Below are positions 1-5,976 of a DNA stretch of 6,491 nt, piece by piece. How positions within the stretch are numbered: position 1 is the stretch's first letter; the number at the start of each line of letters is the position of its first letter. The notes below the pieces were generated by a model. That model worked only from the letters and a program-made list of their open reading frames with translations. It was not told where the DNA came from and did no database searches. The position numbers and the translations under genes are program-made. The DNA comes from Deltaproteobacteria bacterium UBA6967 (GTDB lineage Bacteria; SAR324; NAC60-12), in assembly GCA_002450295.1 (NCBI GenBank), contig DJYX01000017.1, positions 1 through 6,491 on the forward strand, written 5' to 3'.

Positions 1-161
1 ATCATGTCGAGGATCGGGCGTGGGTCAATCCCGATGGAGGCCAGTGGTTCTGCCAATCCTCCGAACAGGAAGTTAGCCCAAGTGAAGCCCCCCTCTGCGG
101 CAAAAGCTGGGGATGTCAGGGTCAGCAGGAACAATCCTGCCAGGTTCAGTCGTCGAAACAT
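1..161 (-). CDS. atpB: F1Fo ATP synthase subunit a, N-terminal part (runs off the left edge)
   Basis: Subunit a forms the two proton half-channels of the membrane Fo sector, next to the c-ring. Only the first 53 residues are inside the window. They show a basic start (MFRR), a hydrophobic stretch at about 7-20 and an AFA-A signal-peptidase-like site at 19-22, then a soluble segment beginning AEGGFTWANFLFG. That segment resembles the N-terminus of bacterial subunit a before its first core helix; the conserved Arg/Glu channel helices lie outside the window. The start ATG is 8 nt after the atpI stop. A Shine-Dalgarno-like AGGGAT overlaps that stop, so translation is probably coupled. The call rests on the short N-terminus plus position directly after atpZ-atpI, the usual place of atpB. 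The cleavable-leader-like N-terminus is seen in sequence; cleavage itself is inferred. Confidence 0.8.
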   Translation of the reverse strand, partial: MFRRLNLAGLFLLTLTSPAFAAEGGFTWANFLFGGLAEPLASIGIDPRPILDM

Positions 162-169
162 CAGTATCC

Positions 170-592
170 CTAGGAAAGGACGTCGGAAGAATCAGAGGAT
201 CTTGGTCGCTGGATAAGCGCGTAGGCGGTGGCAGCCAACAAAATGTTGGAGAGACCTAGCATTATCCCAACTGCATTGATGTCCAATTGGACGATCGCCA
301 CGTAGAGAACCATCATCGAGACAATGAACTTCGCACCGTAGATCAGCAAATACAGTGGCCTTAGTTTTCGCTCCTCCAACATGTTCAGAACGAAGCGCAC
401 GGTCCAGTGGAAGTTCAAACCAACAATCGCTGAACCTAGCAAGGATCCCAAGAGAAAGTCAAGGCCGAACAAGAGCGAGACAATTGCCAGGACGACGGAT
501 GCCAGGATCAGCAAATTTCGGAATTCTGTGGCTTTGCGGAAGCCAACCTGTAGGGCCTCGTCAGAGATTTCGGGGAAAGGTGAATTGGACAT
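170..592 (-). CDS. atpI: ATP synthase protein I (AtpI-like membrane protein)
   Basis: This is a 140-residue protein of the ATP synthase I family, an accessory membrane protein encoded ahead of the Fo genes. In the family it is linked to c-ring assembly or stability and to Mg2+ transport, and it is usually not essential. Four hydrophobic helices are visible at about 26-43, 46-68, 80-101 and 106-127. A glycine-rich SLLGSAIVGLNF segment in helix 2 is typical of the family, and the C-terminal tail is hydrophilic and serine-rich. The start ATG directly follows the TGA stop of atpZ (TGAATG) with no clear Shine-Dalgarno sequence, so it probably depends on translational coupling. The gene lies between atpZ and atpB, which strongly supports the call. 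Confidence 0.85.
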   Translation of the reverse strand: MSNSPFPEISDEALQVGFRKATEFRNLLILASVVLAIVSLLFGLDFLLGSLLGSAIVGLNFHWTVRFVLNMLEERKLRPLYLLIYGAKFIVSMMVLYVAIVQLDINAVGIMLGLSNILLAATAYALIQRPRSSDSSDVLS

Positions 593-841
593 TCAGGTCT
601 TGGAGTCAAAGTCATGAGTCAAGGGAGTCGCGGCGTCTTCCTGCTGCAAGCGCTTGAGCAGACGATAGACACTGCGGTAACCGGCAGCGATGCCACTGGC
701 CGTGAAAATAATCAGCATCCAGGGTCCAGTGCCGAAGAAACGATCCAGAGAGCTGCCAAGCAGGAGTCCAACAATCACAGAGAGACCCAACTCCAGGCCC
801 ATCGAACTGAACATCACCAAGCGGGGATTGAAGCGCGGCAT
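593..841 (-). CDS. atpZ: AtpZ/AtpI-type F1Fo ATPase accessory protein
   Basis: This is an 82-residue membrane protein of the F0F1-ATPase gene-1 (AtpZ) family. AtpZ works with AtpI in the membrane, and the pair has been linked to Mg2+/Ca2+ transport and to Fo assembly. Two transmembrane helices are visible, at about 14-32 and 40-56. The family pattern is present: GLELGLSVIVGLLLGSSLD (15-33), then F-x-GTGPW (36-41), then G-x3-G-x4-YR (50-60). The length is normal for the family. A GAGGA Shine-Dalgarno sequence lies 9 nt before the ATG, inside the end of the preceding 97-residue gene, whose stop is 5 nt away. The C-terminal tail is polar and ends at the atpI start. Confidence 0.85.
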   Translation of the reverse strand: MPRFNPRLVMFSSMGLELGLSVIVGLLLGSSLDRFFGTGPWMLIIFTASGIAAGYRSVYRLLKRLQQEDAATPLTHDFDSKT

Positions 842-846
842 GTTTG

Positions 847-1140
847 TCAGTCCTCATCCTTGCGGAATTTGAAGAAATACCACCAGGCGCCAACGCCTGC
901 GATCACAGCGAGCACCAGGAAGTTCATCAACGAAAAGATCAGTTTACCCCCAAGAAGGATAGCGGCAACACCGATCAGACCATACATGATGGGGTTGCCC
1001 TTCTTCTTTTTCTTTGGCTCCTCCTGAGCGGGAAGTCGGGTGGTTGTTCCAGGCGCAGGCTTGCCACCAACCTGCTGGGTCAGGGTATCGACTTCACGGC
1101 GGAGCTTTTCCAAATCCAGTTCGTCATCCTGTCGGGCCAT
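847..1140 (-). CDS. Small two-helix membrane protein of unknown function, upstream of atpZ
   Basis: I do not recognise a family for this 97-residue protein. It starts with an acidic/basic heptad-like segment (DELDLEKLRREVDTLTQQV, about 6-24) that could form a short coiled coil. A Pro/Thr-rich linker, a run of five lysines at 43-47, and two hydrophobic segments at about 51-69 and 73-90 follow. The C-terminus is charged (KFRKDED). The lysine run just before the first helix predicts a cytoplasmic N-terminus by the positive-inside rule, giving a hairpin with both ends in the cytoplasm. The gene starts 10 nt after the phosphodiesterase stop and ends 5 nt before atpZ, so it is very probably co-transcribed with the ATP synthase genes. 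A role in the complex is inference from position only. Tight packing, a plausible protein and a usable GAG-containing ribosome site support it as a real gene. Confidence 0.75.
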   Translation of the reverse strand: MARQDDELDLEKLRREVDTLTQQVGGKPAPGTTTRLPAQEEPKKKKKGNPIMYGLIGVAAILLGGKLIFSLMNFLVLAVIAGVGAWWYFFKFRKDED

Positions 1141-1150
1141 GGTCTCTTAC

Positions 1151-1975
1151 TCAATGGGGATCAAGGGAAAGACGCAGGCGTTCCTGGGCCAGGATCTTGG
1201 CCAGGGCTTGGGCCTGATTGGAAAACAGATAGGTCACACCTCGAGAGAGTTCACGACAGAACGCCGGCCAGCTTCGAGGGTAGCCAGTGCCAACGATCTT
1301 TCCCTGCTCCAGGTGACGCTGCACCTCGGTGTCGGGCATTAACAGATACTGTCCACCAATTCCACCAAAATCCTGACTACTCACCGCCTCACTGATTTCT
1401 GCCACGTTGAAGCCACCAACCAGTAGTACAGAAGCTTTGGGGAACGCAGACAATTTTTCATAGGTTGCTGGATTCAGCAGCAGGAAATGGAAGTGCTCTC
1501 CTGGCACGAGTCCTGCCAGAGTTTCTTGCAAGATCTCAAGTTGATGCTCCGGTTCCGGACAGTGTTCTTCCTTGATTTCGATCATCAGGTGCTTACGTTC
1601 TCCCAAGCACTGCACAACTTCAGAGAGGGTTGGGATCAAGGGAAAACGCTGGCGCAGTTCTGTCGAAGTCAGGTCTGCCAGTCGCTCAGAGCTACCAAAA
1701 ACCCGCTGCAGATCTGGATCGTGAAAGACCATCGGTACCAGGTCTTTGGTCCAGCGGATATCGAACTCTACCCCATGAATGTCCTTGAAGCGTAAGACTG
1801 CTGCCAGCGAGGCCATCGTGTTTTCAGGGATACGGGGATCATCGTGTAGACCTCGGTGGGCGAAGACACGGCAGGCGCTCCACTGCTCTGGAGTCGGCTC
1901 GGATGGGGTTGTCCAGGCGATGAGCCATTCAGCGAGATCGTGTAAGCGATTTTCAACAACCAGCGGCAATTCCAC
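1151..1975 (-). CDS. Glycerophosphodiester phosphodiesterase family protein
   Basis: GDPD enzymes hydrolyse glycerophosphodiesters (deacylated phospholipids) to glycerol 3-phosphate plus an alcohol, using a TIM-barrel fold and a divalent metal. The 274-residue protein has the expected active-site set: HRG at 40-42 (catalytic His40), the EN pair at 51-52, E-F-D at 70-72 (metal ligands Glu70 and Asp72), HD at 85-86 (second catalytic His85), and Glu133 in IEIK (third metal ligand). A late FSN (251-253) matches the usual F-T-N near the barrel end. There is no signal peptide, so it is probably cytoplasmic and UgpQ-like. The start is GTG; no ATG or GTG lies upstream in frame before a stop at 2051-2053. 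The first 35 residues precede the barrel. It heads the run leading into atpZ-atpI-atpB. Substrate specificity cannot be read from sequence. Confidence 0.88.
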   Translation of the reverse strand: MELPLVVENRLHDLAEWLIAWTTPSEPTPEQWSACRVFAHRGLHDDPRIPENTMASLAAVLRFKDIHGVEFDIRWTKDLVPMVFHDPDLQRVFGSSERLADLTSTELRQRFPLIPTLSEVVQCLGERKHLMIEIKEEHCPEPEHQLEILQETLAGLVPGEHFHFLLLNPATYEKLSAFPKASVLLVGGFNVAEISEAVSSQDFGGIGGQYLLMPDTEVQRHLEQGKIVGTGYPRSWPAFCRELSRGVTYLFSNQAQALAKILAQERLRLSLDPH

Positions 1976-2052
1976 ATCAATTCCAGCTAAAGTTTTTGGG
2001 GCAACTGCCGATAGCAGAAGAAACTGATTATCCCTACAAGGAAGAGAAACTT
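1976..2052. promoter_or_regulatory. Divergent intergenic spacer with a possible minus-strand -10 box
   Basis: These 77 bp separate the minus-strand phosphodiesterase/ATP synthase run from the plus-strand lipoprotein gene. On the minus strand GATAAT (2027-2032) matches the sigma70 -10 consensus at five of six positions and would give a leader of about 45 nt before the GTG start. I see no good -35 hexamer at the right distance. For the plus-strand gene only weak candidates exist, so its promoter may lie inside the phosphodiesterase coding region. Both promoter assignments are tentative. Confidence 0.3.
2039..2046 (+). promoter_or_regulatory. Shine-Dalgarno site that fixes the lipoprotein start
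   Basis: AGGAAGAG lies 6 nt before the ATG at 2053. It supports this start over the in-frame ATG at 1996, which would put a hydrophilic 19-residue extension in front of the lipoprotein signal peptide. Confidence 0.65.
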
Positions 2053-2439
2053 ATGTACCGCCGTTGTCGAAAGATCGCTGCCAGTCTGTTGTTGCTTGGA
2101 TTTGCTGTCAGCTGCAGCAGCTATGATCGCTTCCCCATCGCTTCTTTCAGCACCCGTCTCCAGGATGGAGACCGTCACTTGGGTTGGAGCCTGAACTATT
2201 TCAACAGTTGGCGCCGAGAGCGTCAACCCCAATACTTGCTGCTGGCCGAAGATCACACTGTCAATGCGATTGATGCCTTTTCCCGATTAGAGTCAGATAC
2301 GTCACCACGCATTAACGAATACTATGTGGCTCGGGAGCGTCGAACTCGGGGATGTCGTCTACTGGCAGAATTGCAATTTGAAGCCATCAATCACGGTCAG
2401 GATCTCCGTGGGATGACCCCATCCGGTTGTACCTACTGA
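2053..2439 (+). CDS. Predicted small lipoprotein of unknown function
   Basis: This 128-residue protein belongs to no family I recognise. The N-terminus is a lipoprotein signal peptide: a basic head (MYRRCRK), a hydrophobic core (about 8-19) and a lipobox-like AVSC with the modified cysteine at 21. Ala at -3 is less common than Leu but allowed. The following Ser-Ser would not act as an inner-membrane retention signal in the enterobacterial Lol rule, so an outer-membrane, periplasm-facing location is likely if that rule holds here. The mature part is charged and has two further cysteines (101 and 126) that could form a disulfide. The start is supported by a strong ribosome site. It is the only plus-strand gene here, divergent from the phosphodiesterase and convergent with the 442-residue gene. 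The chosen start and signal peptide make an accidental open frame unlikely. Confidence 0.72.
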   Translation: MYRRCRKIAASLLLLGFAVSCSSYDRFPIASFSTRLQDGDRHLGWSLNYFNSWRRERQPQYLLLAEDHTVNAIDAFSRLESDTSPRINEYYVARERRTRGCRLLAELQFEAINHGQDLRGMTPSGCTY

Positions 2440-2455
2440 TCCAAAAGGCTCAGTA
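2434..2455. terminator. Shared hairpin between convergent genes, containing both stop codons
   Basis: TACTGA (2434-2439) pairs with TCAGTA (2450-2455). After one T/C mismatch, CC (2441-2442) pairs with GG (2447-2448) around an AAAA loop. The plus-strand TGA stop lies in the left arm and the minus-strand TGA stop in the right arm. There is no T-tract on either side, so it is not a canonical intrinsic terminator. It could be a bidirectional 3'-end stabiliser or a weak terminator. The stem is short and may be partly coincidental. Confidence 0.35.
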
Positions 2456-3778
2456 AGCGGCACGTTCCATGTTGCTCCGTAGCCGCAGAGTGTCCTGGTA
2501 GAGTTGGTTCGCCATCTCCTTATCGCCTCGTCGGTGATGGAGGCGACCCAACTTGCTCAGTAATCGCTCCTCTCCTTCTACATCTCCAATTGCTCGCTTG
2601 ATTTCAAGATGGCTGTGGCAGATCCGCACCAGCCGGTCTTCTTCCTTGGTCGCTTCCAGTGCCTGTTCCAACTTGTCATAGAGCCGATCCATCTCATTGC
2701 GATCCAGTTGCTGTCGAGCGTAGTTCAGCAGATCCTGCAGCAGGGGAATCATAGTTTCCCAAGCCTGTTCTTTCTCTAGTCCTTCAACAACATCACGAAC
2801 TATGCGGGCAAGATCTTCTCCCTCCAAGCCATCCTTTTGCCGACGTACCCCATCGAGATGGTGGGCAGCCTGCTGAATCTCTCCAAGTTCAATCAAGGCC
2901 TTCACGTACAGTTGTAGATCCTCGGCTTGCGGCGTTCTTTTCAACTCCTGAAGCAGCTGAAGGTGATTGTCCAGACTTACCTTGGCTTCCTGCCAGTTAC
3001 GGGCACGAGCAAAAGAGCGAGCCATCTGCAGCAGAGCTTCGGCCTCGTCGCGAGTTTCATCTGGCGAAGCTGAGTGCCCTAGCGTTTTCCCAAGGCCTTC
3101 ATCATAGAGATCTTCCTTGGCAGGAGTTGGAGCTTGTAGCTGATGTGGCAAAGGAATGTAGGCATCTGAGAAGAGATCTTCGGTGCTGTCGGGAATCTCT
3201 GGCTGTTGGGAGGGACGTTGTTTAGAGAGGCTGTAAAGCGAACCCACATCTGAGTGACGTCGTAGGGTTTGAGCTCGTGGTCGTTCTGTCGCAGTGTTGT
3301 TGCGACGTCGGATAGTGACTCGATCCTTGGGAGGTGGAGACTGTTGCTCTGCTGTCGCCAGTGCCTGTTCAAATCCGTCTGCGTCTACAGGCTCTGGCTC
3401 AGTTTGCACAGGTTGGTGCTTCAGATCAACGACTTCTGTGGGTTCGTCTTCTGGTGTAGGAACAAAGTTTCCTTGTTTGCGTTCGTTTTGTTCCAGGTTC
3501 TCGCGAAATCGTGTAAAGACAGAACTGTCAAAGCCTGTAAAGGTTTCAGCACTTCCAGAAGATGCTGGTTTCGGAGCCACTCTGGGTGATTCATTCGCAA
3601 AGGAGACCGTTTGTGAAAAACTGGCGGAGACAACCTCCATGTTGCGTCGCAGGATCCAGAGCAGCAGCATGAGCAGGATCCAGAGAGCAGCGGCTGCAAG
3701 AGTCAATTCCATGGAATGCTGGGTAGCAACCACGATTGCAACGGCGGCAAGGGTAGTGATGATTAGGTAAGCCTTCAT
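2450..3778 (-). CDS. Membrane-anchored TPR-like repeat protein of unknown function
   Basis: This 442-residue protein has three parts. Two hydrophobic helices at the N-terminus (about 4-19 and 24-43), followed by RR, form a membrane hairpin that leaves both ends in the cytoplasm. A long low-complexity linker (about 50-240), rich in Pro, Gln, Ser, Glu and Thr with a basic patch near 151-174 (KDRVTIRRRNN, RRH), is probably disordered. The C-terminal 200 residues are amphipathic helical pairs with TPR spacing, for example 244-278, 284-310, 335-358, 361-377, 380-398 and 401-434. Such domains usually hold protein partners. The layout recalls membrane-tethered scaffold or assembly proteins, but I see no family signature. 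It starts 46 bp after era on the same strand with no terminator between, so it is probably co-transcribed. The ribosome site is weak (TGAG, 6 nt before ATG). Confidence 0.8.
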   Translation of the reverse strand: MKAYLIITTLAAVAIVVATQHSMELTLAAAALWILLMLLLWILRRNMEVVSASFSQTVSFANESPRVAPKPASSGSAETFTGFDSSVFTRFRENLEQNERKQGNFVPTPEDEPTEVVDLKHQPVQTEPEPVDADGFEQALATAEQQSPPPKDRVTIRRRNNTATERPRAQTLRRHSDVGSLYSLSKQRPSQQPEIPDSTEDLFSDAYIPLPHQLQAPTPAKEDLYDEGLGKTLGHSASPDETRDEAEALLQMARSFARARNWQEAKVSLDNHLQLLQELKRTPQAEDLQLYVKALIELGEIQQAAHHLDGVRRQKDGLEGEDLARIVRDVVEGLEKEQAWETMIPLLQDLLNYARQQLDRNEMDRLYDKLEQALEATKEEDRLVRICHSHLEIKRAIGDVEGEERLLSKLGRLHHRRGDKEMANQLYQDTLRLRSNMERAAY

Positions 3779-3824
3779 CGTTGCTCAGTTGAAAGGAACG
3801 GCGGATTTCAAGGCAGTTTCGGGT

Positions 3825-4763
3825 CTATTCCATCCCGAAAGCCTGCAGATAGTGTTCATGGCGACTCCACTGCTTGAGTACTCGGACTTGTAGCGACAGA
3901 TAAACTGACTGTCCCAGTAGAGTCTCAATACGTTGTCGGGCAGTAGTCCCGATTTTTTTCAATTGTTGGCCCTTGTGGCCGATGATGATCCCTTTTTGCG
4001 ATTCGCGCTCAACGATGATGTTGGCGACAATGTGCAGTCGCTTGGGAGTCTCTTCGAAAGATTCCACCTGAACGGCCACAGAGTAGGGAAGTTCCTGTTG
4101 CAGGTGGCGGAAGAGCTGTTCGCGCACCAATTCTCCGCAGAGGAACCGCTCCGAGGCGTCCGTCAGTTGGTCTTCCGCAAAGAAAAATGGATTTTCTGGC
4201 AGTCGCTTCAGCAGCAATTCCCAGAGACGTTCCAAGTTTTGCGACTTGAGCGCAGAGATCGGAATCAACTCTGCGAATTCTGCGAGTTGACGGTAACGTT
4301 CCAAGCTTTGCAAAATCGCCTCATAGGGAAGGCCATCAACCTTGTTGATTGCCAGGATCGTGTTGCTGGCTCGATCTTGCAGGTGCTGTAGGACCAGTTG
4401 GTCTTCTGCAGGCACATCTTGTCCGGGACGCAGAGGCTCAACAAGCATCAGGTTGAAATCGGTCTCCTGCAGAGTCTCGACAGCGTAACTCACCATCTTT
4501 TGGTTCATGACACGACTGGAGGCGTGGATGCCAGGGGTGTCGATGAAGATCAACTGTGAGGAACCGATGGTACGGATGCCCAGTAGCCGATTGCGTGTAG
4601 TCTGTGGTTTGTTTGCTGTGATCGCCAGTTTCTTTCCGATCAGTCGATTGAGTAGGGTCGACTTGCCTACGTTTGGACGGCCAATCAGGCCAATGAAACC
4701 AGCACGGGTCAGGGAGTCCTGACCATCAGCCGAAGGGGCTGCAGGAGGAGCGAAGGTGGTCAT
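3825..4763 (-). CDS. era: Era, ribosome-assembly GTPase
   Basis: Era binds GTP and the 3' end of 16S rRNA and acts in 30S subunit maturation. The 312-residue protein has all GTPase motifs: G1 GRPNVGKST (28-36), G2 NKPQTTR (51-57), G3 DTPGIH (75-80), G4 NKVD (140-143) and G5 SAL (170-172). The linker AEDQLTDASERFLCGELVREQLF (about 196-218) is family-typical. The C-terminal KH domain (about 226-300) carries GHKG (262-265) and ends KQWSRHEHYLQAFGME. About 18 residues at the start (TTFAPPAAPSADGQ) extend beyond the usual N-terminus. The usual VVD-type residue after the G3 region reads VEP (108-110), a mild departure. The gene has its own promoter about 50 bp upstream. No Shine-Dalgarno sequence precedes the ATG; the leader is U/pyrimidine-rich instead. 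No alternative start in frame is better. Confidence 0.97.
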   Translation of the reverse strand: MTTFAPPAAPSADGQDSLTRAGFIGLIGRPNVGKSTLLNRLIGKKLAITANKPQTTRNRLLGIRTIGSSQLIFIDTPGIHASSRVMNQKMVSYAVETLQETDFNLMLVEPLRPGQDVPAEDQLVLQHLQDRASNTILAINKVDGLPYEAILQSLERYRQLAEFAELIPISALKSQNLERLWELLLKRLPENPFFFAEDQLTDASERFLCGELVREQLFRHLQQELPYSVAVQVESFEETPKRLHIVANIIVERESQKGIIIGHKGQQLKKIGTTARQRIETLLGQSVYLSLQVRVLKQWSRHEHYLQAFGME

Positions 4764-4812
4764 GCGCAGGAAACGAAAGTTGTTTCAGTGCAAAATTGTA
4801 AAAAGAGAAAGG

Positions 4813-4840
4813 ATTATAACGATCTGTTGCTGGGTTGCAA
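4813..4840 (-). promoter_or_regulatory. Sigma70-type promoter for era
   Basis: On the minus strand, TTGCAA (4835-4840) is followed after 16 bp by a perfect TATAAT (4813-4818). Transcription would start near 4806 and give a leader of about 43 nt before the era ATG. The -35 hexamer matches TTGACA at four of six positions. It lies just after the stop of the upstream 286-residue membrane-protein gene, so era need not depend on read-through from that operon. A second -10-like TACAAT (4795-4800) lacks a -35. Confidence 0.65.
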
Positions 4841-4844
4841 GGTC

Positions 4845-5705
4845 TTACTTCGGGATTTCTTCAGATAGAGGTTCCAAATGCCAGCGCCAGGCAATTAGTG
4901 CAGCAAAAATCGCCTGACGAATCAGACCGCCACTGACCTGGTCAAACAGAAGGGTTGGTGGAACCTGCTGGAAGTAGACAAAGGCGGGGGTGAATTCAGC
5001 CACAACAAAGAGGAGTGAGGTAAGCACAATCCAGAGTTCCAGGGGCTGACGGGTCAGGGTCAGGCAGACAGGCAGGAGCACCAGCAGCAGCAACCAGCCC
5101 CGCAGTAGCAGGAAAACCAGCTTGACTTCGATGGAGGTCGGAGGAAGTTGCAGGAAGTTCTGCAATTGGGTCCACCAGGAAGACAACTCCCAGTTGGCCT
5201 GAATCAGTGCTTGTGTACCCAGAAAGAGCAGAACGTAAGCAACTCCCAGCCATAGCATTTCGAGCAGACGTTGCCGATCAAGGAGTCCTTGGCGCAGTCT
5301 GCGACCCAGCCGGTTCCAGTCAAGCAAGCGTTGTGCGGGAGGTAGCAGCCAGGGAGCAACCAGTGCTACCAGCAGGGCAGCGCCAAATTCTCCCAACAAG
5401 AGCCCTTGCGCCACCTCATCCATTGGGGTGCCTAGGACCATTCCCTCCAGCAACTTTCCAGTTGGTCCAATGCCCAGCAGCAGTAGCAGGATGACTACGG
5501 TACCAACGCTACGGGTCCAGAAGATTGGTTTGACAACAGGGCGCAGGGTAAAGCCGAGCAGCACCCCTGCGAGAAAGAGCAGGTTGAAATCGAAGAGAGC
5601 GGCTTGTTCCGGCAAAAATAACAGCAGTAGCCCCATCCGCGCCAGGGCATAGGCAGCTCCTAGAGCCGTGGGAGCAACGTACTTACCGAGACCTGATTCG
5701 TTCAC
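4845..5705 (-). CDS. Polytopic membrane protein of unknown function
   Basis: This 286-residue, very hydrophobic protein has about eight predicted transmembrane segments: roughly 12-32, 40-58, 65-81, 104-122, 148-168, 195-217, 222-245 and 259-275. I do not recognise the family. Basic or mixed-charge loops at 123-147 (LPPAQRLLDWNRLGRRLRQ) and 218-221, and an acidic C-terminus (EPLSEEIPK), are the main soluble parts. Leu-rich runs such as LLLLLL at the membrane cores are usual for such proteins. The start is GTG (5703-5705). A GAGG-type ribosome site overlaps the TGA of the upstream 85-residue gene, 6 nt away, which indicates coupling. Its place downstream of the J-domain, CPXCG and small membrane-protein genes suggests one operon. 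Function is unknown; position gives no specific clue. Confidence 0.72.
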   Translation of the reverse strand: MNESGLGKYVAPTALGAAYALARMGLLLLFLPEQAALFDFNLLFLAGVLLGFTLRPVVKPIFWTRSVGTVVILLLLLGIGPTGKLLEGMVLGTPMDEVAQGLLLGEFGAALLVALVAPWLLPPAQRLLDWNRLGRRLRQGLLDRQRLLEMLWLGVAYVLLFLGTQALIQANWELSSWWTQLQNFLQLPPTSIEVKLVFLLLRGWLLLLVLLPVCLTLTRQPLELWIVLTSLLFVVAEFTPAFVYFQQVPPTLLFDQVSGGLIRQAIFAALIAWRWHLEPLSEEIPK

Positions 5706-5711
5706 ACCCCC

Positions 5712-5969
5712 TCAGCGTCGCTTGCCGCCCTGATGAACATGAAACCTTGGCTTAGACCGAGAGCGTGGCGCTTGCAGTGCTGGAAAGATTTCACTCCAGT
5801 AGACTCCAATCCCCCACCCAAGAAAGGCCCCAACTACAGGAGTCAGGATTGGATCCCCTCCTGGAATCCATGAATATCCCCAATAGCCGGCTGCTGTGCC
5901 AAAGACGGCACCAATGCGTACATAGTTATTCTGAAAGAGCAGGTAAACGATGGCCCAAATTCGTTGCAT
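5712..5969 (-). CDS. Small membrane protein of unknown function (85 residues)
   Basis: I do not recognise this protein. It has an amphipathic N-terminal helix (MQRIWAIVYLLFQNN), two glycine/tyrosine-rich hydrophobic segments (about 18-35 and 41-60, with AVFGTAAGYWGYSW and VVGAFLGWGIGVYW) and a basic tail (RSRSKPRFHVHQGGKRR). The Gly-rich helices suggest close helix packing or oligomerisation. I chose the ATG at 5967-5969. It lies 7 nt after the TGA of the CPXCG gene, and TGAG there can serve as a ribosome site. A start 32 codons earlier (6063-6065) would overlap most of the CPXCG gene and add an unlikely basic/Ser-rich extension. The gene is between two co-directional genes, so is probably in an operon with them. 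Confidence 0.65.
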   Translation of the reverse strand: MQRIWAIVYLLFQNNYVRIGAVFGTAAGYWGYSWIPGGDPILTPVVGAFLGWGIGVYWSEIFPALQAPRSRSKPRFHVHQGGKRR

Positions 5970-5976
5970 TGTTGTC

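Noticed and set aside
844..1395. Long plus-strand open frame opposite the 97-residue gene and the phosphodiesterase
   Set aside because: It is antisense to well-supported genes, has odd composition and no ribosome site or motif.
1996..2052. Upstream ATG at 1996 as the lipoprotein start
   Set aside because: It would add 19 hydrophilic residues before the signal peptide and lacks a good ribosome site; the ATG at 2053 has AGGAAGAG 6 nt ahead.
3294..3770. Plus-strand open frame opposite the 442-residue gene
   Set aside because: Its Ser/Arg/Cys-rich translation is the shadow of the linker-coding region on the other strand.
3933..4391. Plus-strand open frame opposite era
   Set aside because: It is antisense to a certain gene; no motif or ribosome site supports it.
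4795..4800. TACAAT as a second -10 box for era
   Set aside because: No usable -35 lies 16-18 bp upstream; the TATAAT at 4813-4818 with TTGCAA is better.
4821..4844. Terminator after the 286-residue gene
   Set aside because: Only a 4-bp TTGC/GCAA pairing is visible and it overlaps the promoter; no stem followed by a T-tract.
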